Shown: piece by piece, positions 37,040 to 46,023 of the stretch
Layout: every line of letters begins with the position of its first letter
Position numbering within the stretch: position 1 is the first letter of the stretch
Assembly (NCBI GenBank): GCA_949292725.1
Contig: CASFAQ010000001.1
Span: 1 to 60,392 of the forward strand
Direction of reading: 5' to 3'
Source: an uncultured Eubacteriales bacterium
GTDB lineage: Bacteria > Bacillota > Clostridia > Lachnospirales > Lachnospiraceae
Length of the DNA stretch: 60,392 nt
Program-made: the position numbers and the translations under genes
The notes under the pieces: generated by a model
What the model saw: only the letters and a program-made list of their open reading frames with translations
Database searches by the model: none
What the model was told of the DNA's origin: nothing

Positions 37040-37603
37040 TTAGTAGCTGTCCACACCAAACATATCCATATACTGCTTCATGATCTCATCATACATTCCG
37101 CTCTGGCGCAGATAAATCATTGTGACTGCATCAACAACGGCAAATATGAATCCCAGACTGCCAAGTATGATTCCTGCAATAGCAAATCCCTTTGTAGTCT
37201 CTTTTTTCCTCATTGATACAATTGCAAGTATAACTGCGGCTATGCCAAGCGGTATCGAGATGGTGTAACAACAGCATGCGAGCACCGTAGACAATATTCC
37301 AAGAATCAGCGATATGATTCCGCAGGTATTGCTCTTCTTAGGCATCTCATCAGGCATCCCATATGCATTATACGGCTGGGCGTTATATGGCTGGGCATTG
37401 TACGGCCGGGCATTGTTCGGCTGAGCATCATACGGCTGCTGCTTAGGCACATCCGCAGCCTCTTTCTGTACCTCTTCATCGGATCGGGTTTCTGTCTGAG
37501 CCGAAGTCTCGTCAACCACATTCTCATCAGGCACAACGTTATTTGTGTTGTCATCATCCTTTCCATAGTAGAAATCATCCTTGTTCTCGTTTTGGTTATC
37601 CAT
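37040..37603 (-). CDS. DUF4190-family membrane protein with disordered repeat N-terminus
   Basis: The start at 37603 follows AAGGAGGTATCTT; the 187-residue protein begins MDNQNENKDDFYYGKD. The first 95 residues are acidic and low in complexity, with five-residue repeats of the PYNAQ type. A small membrane domain follows with two or three segments and a CGIISLILGILSTVLACCC start, KGFAIAGIILGSLGF later, typical of DUF4190. The family has no known function. It lies 41 bases downstream of thrS on the same strand and may share its transcript. Confidence 0.75.
   Translation of the reverse strand: MDNQNENKDDFYYGKDDDNTNNVVPDENVVDETSAQTETRSDEEVQKEAADVPKQQPYDAQPNNARPYNAQPYNAQPYNAYGMPDEMPKKSNTCGIISLILGILSTVLACCCYTISIPLGIAAVILAIVSMRKKETTKGFAIAGIILGSLGFIFAVVDAVTMIYLRQSGMYDEIMKQYMDMFGVDSY
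37365..37439 (-). repeat. Five tandem 15-bp repeats inside the DUF4190 gene
   Basis: Five 15-bp units (plus-strand pattern GCATTATACGGCTGG with differences) encode PYNAQ, PNNAR and PYDAQ type pentapeptides in the disordered N-terminal region. The unit is a multiple of three, so copy changes keep frame. Confidence 0.8.
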
Positions 37604-37644
37604 AAGATACCTCCTTATAATCTGGAATGACACGCATTCTTATC

Positions 37645-39603
37645 TTATTGTTCCTCTACTTCTATCTTACGTATCTGCTTTGTACGTATTTCTTCTGTTA
37701 CTTCAGATATGAATTCATCGAGCTTCTTAGAGCCTTCATCACCAAGATATCTGCTTCTTACAGACACAGTTTCATTCTCTTCTTCCTTCTGTCCTGCTAT
37801 AAGCATATAAGGAACTCTGTGAAGTCTCGCATCACGAATCTTATATCCTATCTTCTCGCTTCTCTCATCCACACTGCTCCTGATTCCGTAGGATCTTAGT
37901 TTACTGTTGATTCTTTCCGCATAATCATGGAACTTCTCTGATATTGGAAGCACTCGAACCTGTTCCGGACAGAGCCATGTAGGGAATTTGCCCGCATATT
38001 TCTCAACAAGCCATGCAAGCGTTCTCTCATAACATCCAACACTTGTCCGGTGAATTATATACGGTCTCTTCCTGTTACCGTCCTGATCCACATAATACAT
38101 ATCGAACTGCTCGGCAAGAAGCGCATCCCACTGAATCGTTATCATGGTATCTTCTTTGCCGTATACATTCCTGGCATTAATATCAACCTTAGGTCCGTAG
38201 AACGCAGCTTCACCTACATCCTCAATAAATGGTATGTCAAGCTCCGTCAGCACTTCCCTGATATGTTGCTGCGTCTCCTCCCATACCTCGGGCTCCCCTA
38301 TATATTTTTCCTTGTTCTCAGGGTCCCACTTTGAAAGATGATAAGTTACGTCATCATTAAGTCCAAGCGTTGTAAGGCAATGCTTTGCAAGTGCAAGACA
38401 TCCTTTAAACTCCTCAACCATCTGGTCAGGTCTCACAATAAGATGTCCCTCGGATATGGTAAACTGCCTCACTCTTGTGAGTCCATGCATCTCACCCGAG
38501 TCCTCGTTACGAAACAGAGTGGATGTCTCACCATATCTTATAGGAAGATCCCTGTATGACTTCTGGCTCGCCTTGTACACATAATACTGAAACGGACATG
38601 TCATAGGACGTAGTGCATATACTTCCTTGTCCTTTTCCTCGTCGCCAAGAACAAACATTCCGTCCTTATAATGATCCCAGTGTCCCGAAATCCTGTACAG
38701 ATCGCTCTTAGCCATGAGCGGAGTCTTAGTCCTTACATATCCCCATTCATTATCCTCAAGGTCCTCAATCCATCTCTGAAGCTCTTTAATTATCGTAACG
38801 CCATTAGGCATAAGAAGCGGAAGACCCTGACCTATAACATCAACGGTTGTAAATAACTCCATCTCGCGTCCAAGTCTGTTATGATCGCGCTTTTTAATAT
38901 CTTCAAGATAACGCAGATATTCTTCAAGATCTGTCTTCTTATCAAATGCCGTTCCATAAATTCTTGTAAGCATCTTGTTCTTCTCCGAGCCTCTCCAATA
39001 TGCTCCGGATGAAGATATAAGCTTAAATGCCTTAATCTGTTTGGTGCTCATAAGATGAGGTCCTGCACACAGATCCGTAAAATCTCCCTGACTGTAGAAT
39101 GAGATTACGGCATCGGCCGGAAGCTCCTTAATAAGCTCAACCTTATATGGTTCGTCCCTGTCCTCCATAAACTTTATAGCTTCGTCTCTGGAAAGGGTGA
39201 AATATTCGAGCTTATTTCCTTCCTTAATAATCTTCTTCATCTCAGCTTCAATTTTATCAAGCGCTTCTCTATCAAATGAAGGACAATCAAAATCATAATA
39301 AAAGCCGGTGTCGATTGATGGTCCTATCGCAAGCTTTGCTTCCGGATATAATCTCTTTACAGCTTCCGCAAGCACATGTGACGTGGTGTGTCTGTACGCT
39401 GCCTTTCCTTCTTCGTCCCGGAATGTAAGTATTCCAAGCTCTGCATCTTCATTAACAATAGTTCGCAGGTCCACAACCTTTCCGTTAAGAACAGCGGCGC
39501 ATGCGACTCTTGCAAGGCCTTCACTGATGTCTCTTGCAATGTCGTACGCAGACATCGGACCGCTATACTCCTTAATGGATCCGTCTTTTAATGTAATATT
39601 CAT
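37645..39603 (-). CDS. thrS: Threonine--tRNA ligase
   Basis: Charges tRNA-Thr. The 652-residue protein has an N-terminal TGS domain (MNITLKDGSIKEYSG), the editing domain with HTTSH and CAGPH zinc/editing residues, and the class II catalytic core with motif 2 (YGETSTLFRNEDSGEMHGL, given in part), MTCPFQYYVY (catalytic-site Cys) and motif 3 GCYERTLAWLVEKY. The anticodon-binding domain is at the end (VRVLPIS, YAERINSKL). A promoter lies only about 30 bases ahead, leaving no space for a T-box leader, unlike many Firmicutes thrS genes. Confidence 0.96.
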   Translation of the reverse strand: MNITLKDGSIKEYSGPMSAYDIARDISEGLARVACAAVLNGKVVDLRTIVNEDAELGILTFRDEEGKAAYRHTTSHVLAEAVKRLYPEAKLAIGPSIDTGFYYDFDCPSFDREALDKIEAEMKKIIKEGNKLEYFTLSRDEAIKFMEDRDEPYKVELIKELPADAVISFYSQGDFTDLCAGPHLMSTKQIKAFKLISSSGAYWRGSEKNKMLTRIYGTAFDKKTDLEEYLRYLEDIKKRDHNRLGREMELFTTVDVIGQGLPLLMPNGVTIIKELQRWIEDLEDNEWGYVRTKTPLMAKSDLYRISGHWDHYKDGMFVLGDEEKDKEVYALRPMTCPFQYYVYKASQKSYRDLPIRYGETSTLFRNEDSGEMHGLTRVRQFTISEGHLIVRPDQMVEEFKGCLALAKHCLTTLGLNDDVTYHLSKWDPENKEKYIGEPEVWEETQQHIREVLTELDIPFIEDVGEAAFYGPKVDINARNVYGKEDTMITIQWDALLAEQFDMYYVDQDGNRKRPYIIHRTSVGCYERTLAWLVEKYAGKFPTWLCPEQVRVLPISEKFHDYAERINSKLRSYGIRSSVDERSEKIGYKIRDARLHRVPYMLIAGQKEEENETVSVRSRYLGDEGSKKLDEFISEVTEEIRTKQIRKIEVEEQ

Positions 39604-39640
39604 TGCCGTACTTCCTCCTTTTTAATAATAACTATATTAT

Positions 39641-39668
39641 TTTATACCTGTTTTGCATATTTAGTCAA
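39641..39668 (-). promoter_or_regulatory. Promoter of thrS
   Basis: Minus-strand TTGACT (39663-39668), 16-base spacer, TATAAA (39641-39646). AAGGAGG and the start codon follow within about 40 bases. Confidence 0.6.
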
Positions 39669-39691
39669 CCATAATAATCTACAAATCGCAT

Positions 39692-39880
39692 GATGTTAAA
39701 AAGTGCAAAGGCACCTTTAATTCCCTCAAAAAATTCTCAAGCCACAATAAGTTTGAGTTGGCCATCAAAGTCTCTAAGAATAATTACGGATATAACTCAG
39801 AACAAAAGCTGCCTACAATACCATTTTACTTTATACCGTTTGCAACAAAAGACCTTGCAGAAGATGCCATGATAATTTAG
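39692..39880 (+). pseudogene. C-terminal remnant of a DUF4143-type ATPase
   Basis: The frame ending at 39880 reads DVKKCKGTFNSLKKFSSHN then KFELAIKVSKNNYGYN and PTIPFYFIPFA, the pattern at the end of AAA ATPases with DUF4143 tails (a conserved Lys near a final short-chain Ile-Pro-Phe/Leu-Tyr segment). Only about 60 codons remain and no start or ATPase core is present. The resemblance is by eye. The rest of the thrS-thyX gap (39604-39981) holds promoters and no other gene. Confidence 0.5.
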
Positions 39881-39916
39881 CGTACGTTTGACCTCCTGCT
39901 GTTTTAGTCTATTAAT

Positions 39917-39949
39917 TTGCTTGCGTTCTGCATAATTATATACTATATT
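39917..39949 (+). promoter_or_regulatory. Probable promoter of thyX
   Basis: Two arrangements fit: TTGCTT (39917-39922) 16 bases from TATACT (39939-39944), or TTGCGT (39921-39926) 17 bases from TATATT (39944-39949). An A/T-rich stretch and AAGGAG follow before the start. Confidence 0.5.
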
Positions 39950-39981
39950 GTATATACATATATACTGCAAGGAGTGATGGC

Positions 39982-40629
39982 ATGAATATAATTACGCCCT
40001 CAGTTACCATAATAGATATGAAGGACTACAGTCTGATGCTTAAGAAAATAGAACGCATTGGTCGTGTCTGCTATAAAAGCGAACGTAATATAACAGAGAC
40101 GTCCGCAGAGCAATTTGTAAGGAATATTATTAAAAATGGTCACGAATCCGTTATAGAGCACGAAACAGTTACGGTAAAGGTTATATGCGACCGGGGTGTA
40201 ACCCATGAGATAGTGCGCCACAGACTTGCCAGCTACAGTCAGGAAAGCACAAGATACTGCAATTATTCCAATGAAATGTTTAATAACAGCATTACCGTCA
40301 TAGATATCGCCTCGGGTTTCAGATACGATTTGAATGATGAAACTGACGCCAGAAAATATGCCATATGGAATGAGGCCATGCAAAGCGCCGAAAAATATTA
40401 TTTTGAATTATTAAAACTTGGAGCCGCTCCTCAGGAGGCGCGTTCCGTACTTCCCAACTCACTGAAAACCGAGATTATAATAAGCATGAATCTCAGAGAG
40501 TGGAGACATTTCTTTAAACTCAGACTTGATAAAAAAGCCCATCCTCAGATGAGGGAGGTTGCAGATATGATCTATCAGAAGTTCCTTAAGGAAATGCCAG
40601 TGTTCTTTAGCGGACTTGACATAGTATGA
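39982..40629 (+). CDS. thyX: Flavin-dependent thymidylate synthase
   Basis: Makes dTMP from dUMP with methylenetetrahydrofolate as carbon donor and FAD/NADPH as reductant. The 215-residue protein has the ThyX signature RHRLASYSQES (RHR, seven residues, Ser) followed by RYCNYS, and the later substrate motif NLREWRHFFKLR with RSVLP. AAGGAG precedes the start. No thyA is visible in the window. Its stop codon lies in one arm of a small palindrome shared with the convergent gene. Confidence 0.95.
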   Translation: MNIITPSVTIIDMKDYSLMLKKIERIGRVCYKSERNITETSAEQFVRNIIKNGHESVIEHETVTVKVICDRGVTHEIVRHRLASYSQESTRYCNYSNEMFNNSITVIDIASGFRYDLNDETDARKYAIWNEAMQSAEKYYFELLKLGAAPQEARSVLPNSLKTEIIISMNLREWRHFFKLRLDKKAHPQMREVADMIYQKFLKEMPVFFSGLDIV

Positions 40630-40644
40630 CGCAACAGGGCGTCA
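40627..40644. repeat. Palindrome carrying both convergent stop codons
   Basis: TGACGC (40627-40632) and GCGTCA (40639-40644) form a 6-bp inverted repeat. The left arm begins with the thyX stop TGA and the right arm, read on the minus strand, with the stop TGA of the convergent membrane protein gene. No T-run follows, so it may not terminate transcription alone. Confidence 0.6.
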
Positions 40645-41184
40645 CACACCCGCGCCTGATAATACAATTGACAGCACTATGACTGCTACGATACTTATGA
40701 GCGCGGATATAACGGTAAAAATATTGATAAGAAGGCCCCCAAGGATCCGTCCTGCCGGGCCTTTTCCCTGTAAAAGACACATATTACCTACCCACATCGC
40801 CAAAAAAACTATTATGGAGAATAATACAGTAAGCAATGTTCCCGTGTACTCATATCGTGACAGAACAACCATATATAAAAGATATCCGATTATATTGATA
40901 CACATATAAGCAATATATGATATCCCGACCCTATATATCGCAGAAAATACAACATTAACCAGACTAAACAGTCCTATGGACATTATTATCGCAACCGCCG
41001 CATTATAATTATACGAAAAACCACAGACAATATCTGTAATAATAGCTGCAATTATGAAAATGATTCCTATAAGAGTCTTTACCGGATTGGAAAATATCAT
41101 ATTCACACTGTCATATTTTTTGTAAAATCCGCTCTTCTTAAACCTTGTAATTCCATTAAGTATACTATCTAATATATCGTTCAT
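40642..41184 (-). CDS. Polytopic membrane protein of unknown function
   Basis: The 180-residue protein has a short basic N-terminal cytoplasmic segment (NGITRFKKSGFYKKYD) and about five hydrophobic segments (about 35-55, 60-80, 88-105, 115-135, 150-175). Four of its residues overlap radA's stop (ATGA), so it is coupled to radA. I do not recognise the family. The thin basic front part suggests N-in topology. Confidence 0.65.
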   Translation of the reverse strand: MNDILDSILNGITRFKKSGFYKKYDSVNMIFSNPVKTLIGIIFIIAAIITDIVCGFSYNYNAAVAIIMSIGLFSLVNVVFSAIYRVGISYIAYMCINIIGYLLYMVVLSRYEYTGTLLTVLFSIIVFLAMWVGNMCLLQGKGPAGRILGGLLINIFTVISALISIVAVIVLSIVLSGAGV

Positions 41185-42563
41185 ATTATATCCACCAATT
41201 CCCTTATATTACTTATACAATAACATCTGATACCCGTATCTCTGACTGCGTCCTTATTAGCCTTCGGCATGATACATGTAGTATATCCCATTTTTTCCGC
41301 TTCCGCTATCCTTTTTGACGCCATGCCAACTCCCCTGACTTCACCCACAAGTCCCACTTCTCCAAATATGAGCGTTCCGTCAGGTATTGCGCGGTTACGG
41401 TAGCTGGATATTACTGCTGCGACGACGGATAAGTCAATGGCAGGTTCATTTATCCTCATACCTCCCGCTATATTGACATATGCATCATAATCAGCCATAT
41501 GAATTCCGATACGCTTTTCTATAACTGCCATGATAAGCGTTATCCTGTTAAAATCAATTCCGACAGCGGTACGTCTCGGATTATTAAAATTTGTCTGGCA
41601 CACCAGCGCCTGCACCTCGACCATTATGGGTCTCGTGCCTTCAAGCGCACATGTAACCGTTGAACCTGACTCATTCTCAGGACGTCCCGACAACATATAT
41701 TCGGATGGATTCTTAACTTCACACAGGCCGGTATTTTTCATCTCGAACACACCAATCTCATTCGTCGAGCCAAATCTGTTCTTGACTGCACGGAGCATTC
41801 TGTAGGATGCTATATTATCTCCTTCAAAATAAAGAACCGTATCCACCATATGTTCAAGCATCCTTGGTCCCGCAACTACACCTTCCTTCGTCACATGACC
41901 GACTATGAATACGGATATGGCTTCCCTCTTTGCAAAACGCATAATCGCCGCAGTGCATTCTCTTACCTGACTCACACTTCCGGGCGCTGCGTCGATATCC
42001 TCCTTAAATACAGTCTGAATTGAATCTATAATAATAACGGACGGTATGAAAGGCTCTCCGTCTACTATGCATGAGCTTTCGGAAATAATTGCTTCAACAT
42101 TATCCAGACATGTCTCCGAAAGAAGCATCAATCTGTCGGAGAATTCACCTATACGGTCCGCTCTCATCCGGATCTGCTTTAGTGACTCCTCGCCCGATAC
42201 ATACAGTACCTTATTGCCGGCATCGGAAAGACTGCGGCACATCTGCAGAAGCAGCGTTGATTTGCCAATTCCCGGATCGCCTCCTACTAACGTAAGCGAA
42301 CCTTTCACCACGCCGCCTCCCAATACTCTGTCAAGCTCTCCTATCCCGGTTGAATATCTGTCCTCCGAGTCGGCAGATACCTCAGATATCTTAGACGGCA
42401 TATTTCTCTCCGATGCATGATCATGCACCCTTCCGCTCTTTTTTGCAGGCTTTAATCCTTCAACCATCGTATTCCACTCATGGCACCCCGGACACTGACC
42501 CGTCCATCTGGAGGTTTCAAACCCACATTCCCTGCAGAAAAAAACCGCTCTCTCTTTCGCCAT
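41181..42563 (-). CDS. radA: DNA repair protein RadA
   Basis: RecA-like branch-migration helicase used in recombinational repair. The 460-residue protein has an N-terminal C4 zinc finger (C10, C13, C24, C27), Walker A GGDPGIGKST at about residue 95, Walker B IIIDSIQ, the RadA motif KNRFGSTNEIGVF, and a C-terminal Lon-protease-like domain (GGMRINEPAIDL, PDGTLIFGEVGLVGEVR). Normal length. The following membrane protein gene overlaps its stop. Confidence 0.95.
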   Translation of the reverse strand: MAKERAVFFCRECGFETSRWTGQCPGCHEWNTMVEGLKPAKKSGRVHDHASERNMPSKISEVSADSEDRYSTGIGELDRVLGGGVVKGSLTLVGGDPGIGKSTLLLQMCRSLSDAGNKVLYVSGEESLKQIRMRADRIGEFSDRLMLLSETCLDNVEAIISESSCIVDGEPFIPSVIIIDSIQTVFKEDIDAAPGSVSQVRECTAAIMRFAKREAISVFIVGHVTKEGVVAGPRMLEHMVDTVLYFEGDNIASYRMLRAVKNRFGSTNEIGVFEMKNTGLCEVKNPSEYMLSGRPENESGSTVTCALEGTRPIMVEVQALVCQTNFNNPRRTAVGIDFNRITLIMAVIEKRIGIHMADYDAYVNIAGGMRINEPAIDLSVVAAVISSYRNRAIPDGTLIFGEVGLVGEVRGVGMASKRIAEAEKMGYTTCIMPKANKDAVRDTGIRCYCISNIRELVDII

Positions 42564-42585
42564 AAAGTTCCCCTTTTACAAAACC

Positions 42586-42608
42586 GGCTGTCACTATATA
42601 TGACAGCC
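42586..42608 (-). terminator. Probable terminator after the 138-residue protein gene
   Basis: Perfect 8-bp stem GGCTGTCA/TGACAGCC with a 7-base loop, followed on the minus strand by GGTTTTG. The T-run is short, so efficiency is doubtful. It lies between the stop at 42642 and radA. Confidence 0.5.
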
Positions 42609-42641
42609 AGCGCTTATTAACTGATAGATTATCGCAGAGTA

Positions 42642-43058
42642 TTAGTCTGCCTTAACGACCTTCACATTTCTTACCTGTCCCGGCTCAAGCTCTATACTTA
42701 TTACGAGCTTTCCACCCAGATTAGTCATGATATCTCCTATATCCTCCCCATCTATAGAAACAGTATAAAGAGTATCAGGCGCAAGTCCCAATGTTACCTG
42801 AGCGTCTTCCTCGCCTTCCACATTCATACTCACGGAATCCTCACTGATACTAAAACCTGTAACTGCGGTTCCGAGAACAGACTCATATACAAATAATCCA
42901 TTCTTCTCAAGCTTGGTAATCTCCTTAAATGTCTTGACTTTATACAAGTCGCCCTGATATTCAAAATCAGAAAGCTTGGTCTTTGTATCCAAAAGATAAT
43001 TACCAAAACTCAGGGTTCCATCCGCTTCCTTTCTTATAAGTTCCTCTATAACCGCCAT
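42642..43058 (-). CDS. Conserved hypothetical protein, 138 residues
   Basis: A small, acidic, beta-rich cytoplasmic protein (MAVIEELIRKEADGTLSFGNY, given in part; later YESVLGTAVTGF and GQVRNVKVVKAD). No signal or membrane segment is visible. I recall proteins of this kind in Lachnospiraceae sometimes labelled endosialidase, but no such catalytic motif is apparent, so I give no function. The start follows GGAGG by eight bases. It lies alone between clpC and radA. Confidence 0.6.
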   Translation of the reverse strand: MAVIEELIRKEADGTLSFGNYLLDTKTKLSDFEYQGDLYKVKTFKEITKLEKNGLFVYESVLGTAVTGFSISEDSVSMNVEGEEDAQVTLGLAPDTLYTVSIDGEDIGDIMTNLGGKLVISIELEPGQVRNVKVVKAD

Positions 43059-43159
43059 TACATTATCCTCCTTATCGTGTATTAAATATCTTATCGCTTT
43101 GTATTTTAATTATAATATATTACATATAAAATTGCTACAGTAAAATACCTATTTCTACA

Positions 43160-45595
43160 TTATTCCTGAACCTTAATTTCTATCTTATCCTTTATGAATG
43201 ATACCTTTATAACGGAATGCCTTTTTATATCATCTTCAAGTATTGCCTCCGCAAGCGCATCTTCAATTTCCCTTTGGATTGCACGTCTTATAGGTCTTGC
43301 GCCATAATCTCTGTCAAATCCATTCTCAGCTATATGATTATATACGCTTTGATTTACCTTAAGCTCTATATCAAACTGCTGCTCCAATCTGGTGCACAAT
43401 GAGCTTATAAGAAGCTTTGCGATGTCGCGAATATTATCCTTCGTAAGAGAATGAAATACTATAAGCTCGTCAATACGATTAATGAATTCAGGCTTAAAAA
43501 TCTTCTTGACCTCTTCAAGAACTCCCTTCTTCATATCCTTGTAATCCTCAGTCTCGTCTTCGCTTGTAGCAAATCCCAAAAGCTTAGGGGCTGCTATCCT
43601 TCTGGCTCCCGCATTGGAGGTCATTATGATAATCGTATCCTTAAAACTTACTGTTCTGCCATGTGAATCGGTTATATGCCCATCCTCAAGAATCTGAAGC
43701 AACATATTGAACACATCAGGATGAGCCTTTTCTATTTCATCAAACAGAAGTACTGAGTAAGGCTTGCGTCTTATCCTCTCACTAAGCTGCCCACCTTCTT
43801 CATAACCTACGTATCCGGGCGGCGATCCCGTCATCTTAGACACGCTGTGTTTTTCCATATATTCAGACATATCGATTCTGATCATATCGTTCTCGCTGCC
43901 AAATACTGCTTCTGCCAATGCCTTCGAAAGCTCTGTTTTGCCCACTCCGGTTGGCCCCAGAAACAGAAATGAGCCTATAGGACGATTAGGATTCTTAAGT
44001 CCTACTCTTCCCCGCCTTACTGCTCTTGCAACGGCATTTACGGCTTCATCCTGTCCTATTACTCTTTTATGCAGTATTTTTTCTAACTTTTTAAGCCTCT
44101 TTACTTCATCTTCCTTAAGGCTTATCACGGGAATCTTAGTCCAGTCGGATACTACCTGCGCGACTTCCTCTCCGCTCACATAAGGCTTTCCCTTTTCGTC
44201 GGCATCCTTACCGCTTGTATTTGCCAGCTTTTCCTGTTCCTTTTGAAGTTTAGAGGCTTTTTCGTACTTGCCATCCATCAACATTTTTTCTTTTTTTATT
44301 TTTATTTCTCTTATCTTTTCTTCGCGCTCTCTTATCTTTGAGCAGGATGTGATAAGTCCCATTTGCACTCTGGATGCAGCCTCATCCATCGCATCTATCG
44401 CCTTATCCGGCAGGAAGCGGTCATTCACATATCTTGCAGTAAGTTTTACCGCCGTCTCTATCGCATCATCCGTAATCACGACTTTATGATGCTCCTCGTA
44501 ACGCGGTCTCAGACCTGAAAGAATACTGATGCTTTTATCAACATCCGGTTCCTCAATAACAACCGGCTGAAAACGCCTTTCAAGAGCAGTATCCTTTTCA
44601 ATGTATTTGCGGTATTCTGACGTGGTCGTTGCCCCTATCAGCTGAAGCTCGCCCCTTGCAAGAAGTGGTTTTAGGATATTGGATGCATCTATTGAGCCTT
44701 CTGCGCCTCCAGCTCCTATAATGGTATGAATTTCATCTATGAATAAAAGTATGCTGCCGCTTGAGGTTACTTCCTTTATGACCCCCTTTATACGGTCCTC
44801 GAATTCGCCCCTGTATTTAGAACCTGCAACCATCCCGGATATATCAAGCGTATATAATTTTTTTCCTTTCAGATTATCAGGCACATCATCAGATATAATT
44901 CTCTGGGCCAGAGCCTCTGCTATCGCGGTCTTTCCCACCCCGGCTTCTCCGATAAGACATGGGTTATTCTTGGTTCTTCTGCCAAGAATCTGTATCACAC
45001 TCATAATCTCCTTATCGCGTCCTATAACCGGATCAAGCCTTCCATCCTTTGCATATTCGGTAAGATCTCTGGCATATTTTTTTAACATGACGTTATTCTT
45101 AGATGATTTGCTTCCGGTTTTTCCCTTTTCAGACATATAATCATTTCTGGCTGTAGACGCATCAAATCCAAGCGAGCTCATACAATCCAGGTATAATTTC
45201 TGTACGCTCATTCCCATATCCGATATTATTTTGTAAGCGATACTGTCGTTATCCTTAAGTATCGCAAGAAGCATATGTTCGGTTCCGACATCGGAAAAGC
45301 CAAGCCTTTTTGCTTCCCTTACGGAAGCTTCCAATATTTTTTTTGCTCTTGGAGTGTACTCATCCCGCTCCTCTATCCCGATATAACCGCTCTCTGTTGC
45401 ATATTCCTCCGTAAGCTCTAAAAGCTTCTCCTCGTCTGCGCCGTTATTTAATAATATGTCTCTTGTGGCTCCGTTACATGTAAGAAGCCCGGCAAGAATA
45501 TGCTCGGTTCCAATATTCTTTCCCATTATTTTTTTTGCGACTTCTGCCGCAATCCTAAGCGCCTGCATTACGCCGTCGGTATAAGCTGGTATCAT
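43160..45595 (-). CDS. clpC: ATP-dependent Clp protease ATPase subunit ClpC
   Basis: Unfoldase that feeds ClpP and takes part in stress response and proteolytic control. The start at 45595 has GAGG five bases upstream; the in-frame ATG at 45631 has only a weak site. The protein has the two Clp-N repeats (GTEHILAGLL, GTEHMLLAIL), AAA+ domain 1 (Walker A GEAGVGKTAIAEAL, Walker B LLFIDEIHT), a coiled middle domain (IREREEKIREIKIKKEKM), and AAA+ domain 2 (GPTGVGKTELSKAL, VLLFDEIEKAH). The gene follows a GntR-type regulator directly; ctsR, mcsA and mcsB, its usual partners, are not here. Confidence 0.93.
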   Translation of the reverse strand: MIPAYTDGVMQALRIAAEVAKKIMGKNIGTEHILAGLLTCNGATRDILLNNGADEEKLLELTEEYATESGYIGIEERDEYTPRAKKILEASVREAKRLGFSDVGTEHMLLAILKDNDSIAYKIISDMGMSVQKLYLDCMSSLGFDASTARNDYMSEKGKTGSKSSKNNVMLKKYARDLTEYAKDGRLDPVIGRDKEIMSVIQILGRRTKNNPCLIGEAGVGKTAIAEALAQRIISDDVPDNLKGKKLYTLDISGMVAGSKYRGEFEDRIKGVIKEVTSSGSILLFIDEIHTIIGAGGAEGSIDASNILKPLLARGELQLIGATTTSEYRKYIEKDTALERRFQPVVIEEPDVDKSISILSGLRPRYEEHHKVVITDDAIETAVKLTARYVNDRFLPDKAIDAMDEAASRVQMGLITSCSKIREREEKIREIKIKKEKMLMDGKYEKASKLQKEQEKLANTSGKDADEKGKPYVSGEEVAQVVSDWTKIPVISLKEDEVKRLKKLEKILHKRVIGQDEAVNAVARAVRRGRVGLKNPNRPIGSFLFLGPTGVGKTELSKALAEAVFGSENDMIRIDMSEYMEKHSVSKMTGSPPGYVGYEEGGQLSERIRRKPYSVLLFDEIEKAHPDVFNMLLQILEDGHITDSHGRTVSFKDTIIIMTSNAGARRIAAPKLLGFATSEDETEDYKDMKKGVLEEVKKIFKPEFINRIDELIVFHSLTKDNIRDIAKLLISSLCTRLEQQFDIELKVNQSVYNHIAENGFDRDYGARPIRRAIQREIEDALAEAILEDDIKRHSVIKVSFIKDKIEIKVQE

Positions 45596-45637
45596 TATCT
45601 CCTCTTTTCTGCGAAGCCCTATGCAACGCATGTTTAA

Positions 45638-46009
45638 TCATTTTTCCCATTCATCAAATATTATATCGATTATCTCATGAACTTCATCCCTTGTTATATC
45701 CTTACATACTGCCTGTGCCATAAGCACCTTCATTGTCCTTGTAAGCTCGTTCACTGCCTTAAGCTTGTCCGGATTAAGATTAATGACCGCTCCCTTTCTT
45801 CTGTCCAGAGTAAGATACCCCTCCTGTCTCAGAATGGAGTATGCTTTATTGACAGTATGCATATTGATTCCTATGGTATCCGCAAGTTCTCTGACAGAGG
45901 GAAGATTATCGCCTTCCTTTATCTCATTTGTCGCAATCTGCATTATTATCTGATTGCATAGCTGCACATATATTGCCTCATCACTATTAAAATCTATCGT
46001 AATGTACAT
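45638..46009 (-). CDS. GntR-family regulator, YtrA type
   Basis: Short transcription factor with a winged helix at about residues 30-95 (SVRELADTIGINMHTVNKAYSILRQEGYL, given in part) and a small C-terminal helix pair instead of a sugar or acid-sensing domain, which is the YtrA subfamily pattern. The start at 46009 follows GGAGG by eight bases. YtrA-type regulators normally control a neighbouring ABC transporter; none is here, so the cell-wall and clpC genes of this operon are candidates. Its stop is 42 bases before clpC. Confidence 0.85.
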   Translation of the reverse strand: MYITIDFNSDEAIYVQLCNQIIMQIATNEIKEGDNLPSVRELADTIGINMHTVNKAYSILRQEGYLTLDRRKGAVINLNPDKLKAVNELTRTMKVLMAQAVCKDITRDEVHEIIDIIFDEWEK

Positions 46010-46023
46010 ATTATGCACCTCCG

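Noticed and set aside
39604..39981. T-box leader for thrS
   Set aside because: The promoter lies only about 30 bases ahead of thrS, and no T-box core sequence (AGGGTGGNACCGCG-like) was seen on either strand in this gap.
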